Assembly: GCF_002042965.1 (NCBI RefSeq)
Contig: NZ_MZNT01000012.1
Coordinates: 1 to 64,000, forward strand
Reading direction: 5' to 3'
DNA from: Paenibacillus sp. 32352
Lineage (GTDB): Bacteria > Bacillota > Bacilli > Paenibacillales > NBRC-103111
DNA: 64,000 bases
Shown: one piece after another, positions 60,720-64,000 of the stretch
Position numbering within the stretch: the first letter of the stretch is position 1
Layout: each line of letters opens with the position of its first letter
Program-made: the position numbers and the translations under genes
The notes under the pieces: model-generated
Databases searched by the model: none
What the model saw: the letters and a program-made list of their open reading frames with translations, nothing else
Told to the model about the DNA's origin: nothing

Positions 60720-61724
60720 ATGACAATAGGATTAAGGAAATTTGGTAGAACTGGCCTGAAGGTATCGGAAGTGAGCCTGGGAACGATGGCCTTCGGACGG
60801 TGGATCGATGAGAAGCAATCGGCTGATGTGCTTGACACCGCACTTGATGCGGGAATTACGCTGCTAGATACCGCCGATGTCTATGGCAAGGGAACAGACC
60901 GCAATAATCCGCTGGAGTCCGGTCAATCGGAGACGATTCTCGGCAATTTGCTCGGCGCTCGCAGACACCAAATTATCCTCGCGACAAAAGTACATGGACG
61001 GGTAGGACTTGGTGCCAACGATGCGGGGCAGAGCCGTTATCACATTTTTCGCGCCGTCGAGAACAGCCTTCGGCGACTTCAAACGGATTATATCGATTTG
61101 TACCAAGTGCATCGCTTCGACGAAAGTACACCGTTGGAGGAAACGCTGAGAGCATTGGACGATTTGGTTCGTCAAGGGAAAATTCGTTACATAGGCTGCT
61201 CCAACTACGCCGCATGGCAAATTGCGAAGGCGCACGGCATCTCGGCGCAGCTGAATTTGCACCGGTTCGAAAGCGTACAGCCTGAGTACAGCATCATCAA
61301 CCGGGATATCGAGCGGGAGCTGCTGCCGTTCGCCGCTTCGGAGCAGGTGGGCGTCATTGTGTACAGTCCGCTTGGTCGCGGGCTATTGGCGGGGAAGTAC
61401 GCCTTCGAACAAGCTCCTCCTGAGGGAACACGCGGGGCCGCCGGCGAGCAGCGTCTGCAAGTGCTGCTCAAACAGGAGCATCATTTTCATATCGTAGAAC
61501 GGTTTAAAGCGATTGCAGCTCGGAAGGGCTGGTCTCTAGCGCAGCTTGCGCTTACTTGGGTAGTCAGCAGACCGCACATTACATCTGCCATTCTGGGGGC
61601 ATCGAATCCAAGACAAGTAATCGAATCCGTTCAATATGTCGGTGAGAAGCTGAGTCCGGAAGAGCTGTCCGAGATCGACGAAATTACGAATAACCCTTAT
61701 GCAGGGAGGGTTGGGCAGCTGTAA
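60720..61724 (+). CDS. Aldo/keto reductase
   Basis: A 334-residue AKR. It starts LRKFGRTGLKVSEVSLGTMA; the tetrad is represented by DTADVYG (Asp, Tyr), ATKVHG (Lys) and YQVHRFD (His), and the cofactor site ends AILGASNPRQVIES. It lies 28 bases after ssuD, so it is probably co-transcribed and may reduce the aldehyde released when SsuD cleaves an alkanesulfonate. This is a reasonable inference from known chemistry, not shown by the sequence. Confidence 0.9.
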   Translation: MTIGLRKFGRTGLKVSEVSLGTMAFGRWIDEKQSADVLDTALDAGITLLDTADVYGKGTDRNNPLESGQSETILGNLLGARRHQIILATKVHGRVGLGANDAGQSRYHIFRAVENSLRRLQTDYIDLYQVHRFDESTPLEETLRALDDLVRQGKIRYIGCSNYAAWQIAKAHGISAQLNLHRFESVQPEYSIINRDIERELLPFAASEQVGVIVYSPLGRGLLAGKYAFEQAPPEGTRGAAGEQRLQVLLKQEHHFHIVERFKAIAARKGWSLAQLALTWVVSRPHITSAILGASNPRQVIESVQYVGEKLSPEELSEIDEITNNPYAGRVGQL

Positions 61725-61820
61725 GGCAAAGTTAGCTGTGCATCTAATCCGATTAAACTTATGAGAATAATTGGTTGAACATCACTAATACACTCATAAG
61801 AACTGAGAGGCGTTGACTCG

Positions 61821-62927
61821 ATGGCTGGAATTTTAATCAACCACTTATATAAAAGATACGGCAAGGATAAGCATGACGTCGTGAAGGATTTTCATCTCGA
61901 GATTCAGGACCGGGAATTCCTGGTCTTCGTCGGACCTTCCGGCTGCGGCAAATCGACAACCCTGCGGATGATCGCCGGGCTGGAGGAGGTTACCGAAGGG
62001 GAAATCTATATCGGCGATAAGCTGGTGAACCATCTGCCCCCGAAGGACAGGGATATTGCCATGGTGTTTCAAAACTATGCGTTATATCCAAATCTCACGG
62101 TGTATGAAAATATCGCTTTCGGTCTCCGAATGCGGAAGGTACAGAAGCACGTCATCGATCAAAGTGTGAAAAAGGCCGCAAGGGTGCTGGAAATCGAACA
62201 ATACCTGGACCGTAGACCTAGGGAATTGTCAGGAGGCCAAAGGCAGCGTGTCGCGTTAGGGCGTGCGATCGTCCGCAATCCGAAAGTATTTCTCATGGAT
62301 GAGCCATTATCCAACCTAGACGCGAAACTGCGCGCGCAAATGCGTACGGAGATCATCAAGCTGCACAAGTCGCTGGACGTTACCTTCATCTATGTAACGC
62401 ATGATCAGGTGGAGGCCATGACGATGGGGGACCGGATTGTTGTCATGAAGGACGGCATTATCCAGCAGGTGGATACGCCGGAGGTCATTTACCGTTATCC
62501 GAGCAATACATTTGTCGCCAGCTTTATCGGATCGCCCCAGATGAATTTTCTCACAGGACGCATCGTTGAGAACGTTCCAGGAAGGCTGGAGTTCTCCACC
62601 TCAAGGTTCTCGCTGGAAATTCCGCCTGAGACGGCTAGTATACTGCTCAAGCATAAGCAATTGAACCGGACGGTTACGCTGGGGCTGCGGCCTGAGTATA
62701 TCAGTCTGGAGGGGCTCTATTCCGACACGCTCCTGGTCGGCCGCTGCAAGCTGAGCGAGTTAATGGGCGCCGATCGTTTCCTGCATTTAGATATCGGACA
62801 GGATAAGCTGCTGATTGTCCGCGTGAACTCCCAGTTTCAATACAAGGACAATGAAAGTGTGCGAATTTCACCTGATATGAACAAAGCGCTATTCTTCCAC
62901 ATCGATACTGGCGATAGACTAAAATAG
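61821..62927 (+). CDS. Sugar ABC ATPase, MsmX/UgpC type
   Basis: A 368-residue ATPase. Walker A GPSGCGKST, LSGGQRQRVALGRAIVRNPK, Walker B FLMDEPLSNLDA, the switch THDQVEAMTMGD, and a TOBE domain (LGLRPEYISLEG). This group includes MsmX, a single ATPase that serves many sugar importers lacking their own, such as those at 37685-43569 and the orphan lipoprotein at 50249. It is followed after 38 bases by the start of a secreted protein. Which importers it really powers cannot be told here. Confidence 0.92.
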   Translation: MAGILINHLYKRYGKDKHDVVKDFHLEIQDREFLVFVGPSGCGKSTTLRMIAGLEEVTEGEIYIGDKLVNHLPPKDRDIAMVFQNYALYPNLTVYENIAFGLRMRKVQKHVIDQSVKKAARVLEIEQYLDRRPRELSGGQRQRVALGRAIVRNPKVFLMDEPLSNLDAKLRAQMRTEIIKLHKSLDVTFIYVTHDQVEAMTMGDRIVVMKDGIIQQVDTPEVIYRYPSNTFVASFIGSPQMNFLTGRIVENVPGRLEFSTSRFSLEIPPETASILLKHKQLNRTVTLGLRPEYISLEGLYSDTLLVGRCKLSELMGADRFLHLDIGQDKLLIVRVNSQFQYKDNESVRISPDMNKALFFHIDTGDRLK

Positions 62928-62965
62928 GCGCTCGATCAGCGTATGGAAGAAAGGGGGGTACCATA

Positions 62966-64000
62966 TTGTTCATCAATCGATTTCACCGTTCCCGGACTCT
63001 TAGATGCCGGACGCTTCTGCTGCTATCCGCCTTGCTGGCGATCTTGGGCCTTCCACTCTCGATTAGAAGCGGCCTTCCGGTTTACGCTGCCGAGCCTAAG
63101 TCAACACAGCCCACGAAGTCGTCTATCCAGCAGGGGCAGGCCGCCGGAAATGACCCGTTAACGGAACCCTATTATGCGTCCGTGTTGAAGACGTGGCAGG
63201 AGCAAAATATTCCGAACGCGAAGTCTGACGTCGCCATCCGTGCCACCACGCCTTCTGCCCAGTCGGATCCCGGCTCGACCGCAAGAGGCAGCCTGGAGGG
63301 CAAGCCGGATGTGCTGCTGTGGAAAGGAAGCCAGGCAAGCTGGATCGAGTACCAATTCCAGGTTCCCGCCGCAGGCTTGTATGAAATACATGCCTCGTAT
63401 CATCCGCTACCTGGGAACGGCGTCGGGAATCCGATCGTATGGGATGTTGCGTTGGATGGCAGACGTCCGTTTCGAGAAGCCTCTTCGATCACGTTGTACC
63501 GCGAGTGGACTGATGCCCGTCCGATCCTCAAGAATGAAGATGGGGATGAGGTGCGCCCTCGTTCATACGAACTCGCCACGTGGCGCGTCAAGCCGTTCAT
63601 TGACTCCGAGGGGGCCTATGCCGAGCCGATAAAATGGTATTTTACCGCAGGCTCCCATACGCTGAGGATTAACGGGCTGGAACCGGTCGCGCTGGAAGAG
63701 CTTCGGCTTGTTCCCCCGCAGAAAATCTACACTTACCGTGAAGTGTCCGCATCCTATCCATTAACGCCACCCGTTCAGGCACGGGTATTAACACTGCAGG
63801 CGGAGGATTTAGCGTATAAAAATGATACATCGATCAAATTATTTTACGATACCGATCCCCGCACCGTTCCTGAGTCCAGGGGAAGGATCACGTATAACAC
63901 GGTCGGCGGCAGAAGATGGCTGTATCAGAATCAGGAAATAGTCTGGAGCTTCGACGTACCGGAATCCGGCAAATACAAGCTGGCGCTGCGTTCGCTGCAA
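62966..64000 (+). CDS. Large secreted protein, truncated by the window edge
   Basis: An open frame of 345 codons without a stop to the right edge. TTG 62966 follows AAAGGGGGG. A basic N-terminus and a hydrophobic core (LLLLSALLAILGLPLSI) form a signal peptide, with cleavage near VYAAEP. The mature part has strand-rich blocks of carbohydrate-binding/galactose-binding type, such as WIEYQFQVPAAGLYEIHASY and a second VWSFDVPESGKYKLALRSLQ at the edge. This matches the N-terminal half of very large Paenibacillus solute-binding proteins that carry such modules beside an MsmX-type ATPase; the binding domain would lie beyond the window. That identity is inferred. Confidence 0.7.
   Translation, partial: MFINRFHRSRTLRCRTLLLLSALLAILGLPLSIRSGLPVYAAEPKSTQPTKSSIQQGQAAGNDPLTEPYYASVLKTWQEQNIPNAKSDVAIRATTPSAQSDPGSTARGSLEGKPDVLLWKGSQASWIEYQFQVPAAGLYEIHASYHPLPGNGVGNPIVWDVALDGRRPFREASSITLYREWTDARPILKNEDGDEVRPRSYELATWRVKPFIDSEGAYAEPIKWYFTAGSHTLRINGLEPVALEELRLVPPQKIYTYREVSASYPLTPPVQARVLTLQAEDLAYKNDTSIKLFYDTDPRTVPESRGRITYNTVGGRRWLYQNQEIVWSFDVPESGKYKLALRSLQ

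Noticed and set aside
1-64000. CRISPR arrays, tRNA or rRNA genes, prophage and intact insertion sequences
   Set aside because: I looked for regularly spaced repeats, tRNA-like arms, transposase or integrase motifs and found none.

Overview
The window looks like chromosomal DNA of a Paenibacillus-type spore-forming Firmicute. The evidence is moderate GC, strong AGGAGG-type ribosome sites with many TTG/GTG starts, an SLH-domain protein, YesM/YesN-type two-component genes beside sugar ABC transporters, many lipoprotein solute-binding proteins and glycoside hydrolases, and CcpA-type cre sites. I saw no rRNA, tRNA, CRISPR array, prophage or intact insertion sequence.

Layout. 0-5 kb: small proteins, a TetR regulator divergent from a Tat-type metallophosphoesterase, a quinone-oxidoreductase-like enzyme and an MmyB-type regulator. 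4.7-12.5 kb: a GntR/UTRA regulator and a seven-gene operon with a YnjB/Fbp-like ABC importer (two permeases, ATPase, lipoprotein), two uncharacterised proteins and a CehA/McbA-type PHP metallohydrolase. The regulator gene and the operon carry nearly identical 14-bp operators. 12.5-19.2 kb: aldo/keto reductase with divergent LysR, a structured intergenic element, a cre-controlled pectate lyase, and a GntR-ilvD pair. 19.2-22.5 kb: a decaying stretch with a frameshifted DNA alkylation repair gene, an epimerase relic, an RCC1 fragment, a MerR regulator and a frameshifted 6PGDH-like reductase.

22.8-27.1 kb is the clearest coherent system: an eight-gene persulfide/sulfane-sulfur operon related to Bacillus yrk and staphylococcal cst loci. 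It encodes a rhodanese-persulfide dioxygenase fusion, rhodaneses, TusA-rhodanese, TusA, two DsrE-like proteins and a CstR repressor with Cys31 and Cys60. Four sites share one 16-bp operator geometry (ATACCC-N4-GGGTAT). A frameshifted DUF302 gene and a PepSY membrane protein follow.

29-34 kb: small unknowns, a CBS-domain protein, an SLH protein and a Rieske protein fused to a large helical region. 34-46 kb: a carbohydrate locus with a YesM/YesN-like two-component system, a lipoprotein, GH2, two permeases and GH3. A TGCA-N8/9-GTCGTG box precedes three of its promoters. 46-49 kb: a run of small proteins resembling orphan immunity genes, then an Asp/Glu racemase. 49-54.7 kb: an ArsR-type regulator, an orphan lipoprotein, GH2 and GH43, where two promoters share an extended AT-rich element.

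54.8-61.7 kb: a self-regulated TetR with methionine aminopeptidase, then an organosulfur locus of two NtaA/DszA-type flavin monooxygenases, an SsuD-like monooxygenase and an aldo/keto reductase. Both transcription units have attenuator-like leaders. 61.8-64 kb: an MsmX/UgpC-type sugar ABC ATPase that could energise the importers above, and the start of a large secreted protein that runs off the right edge.
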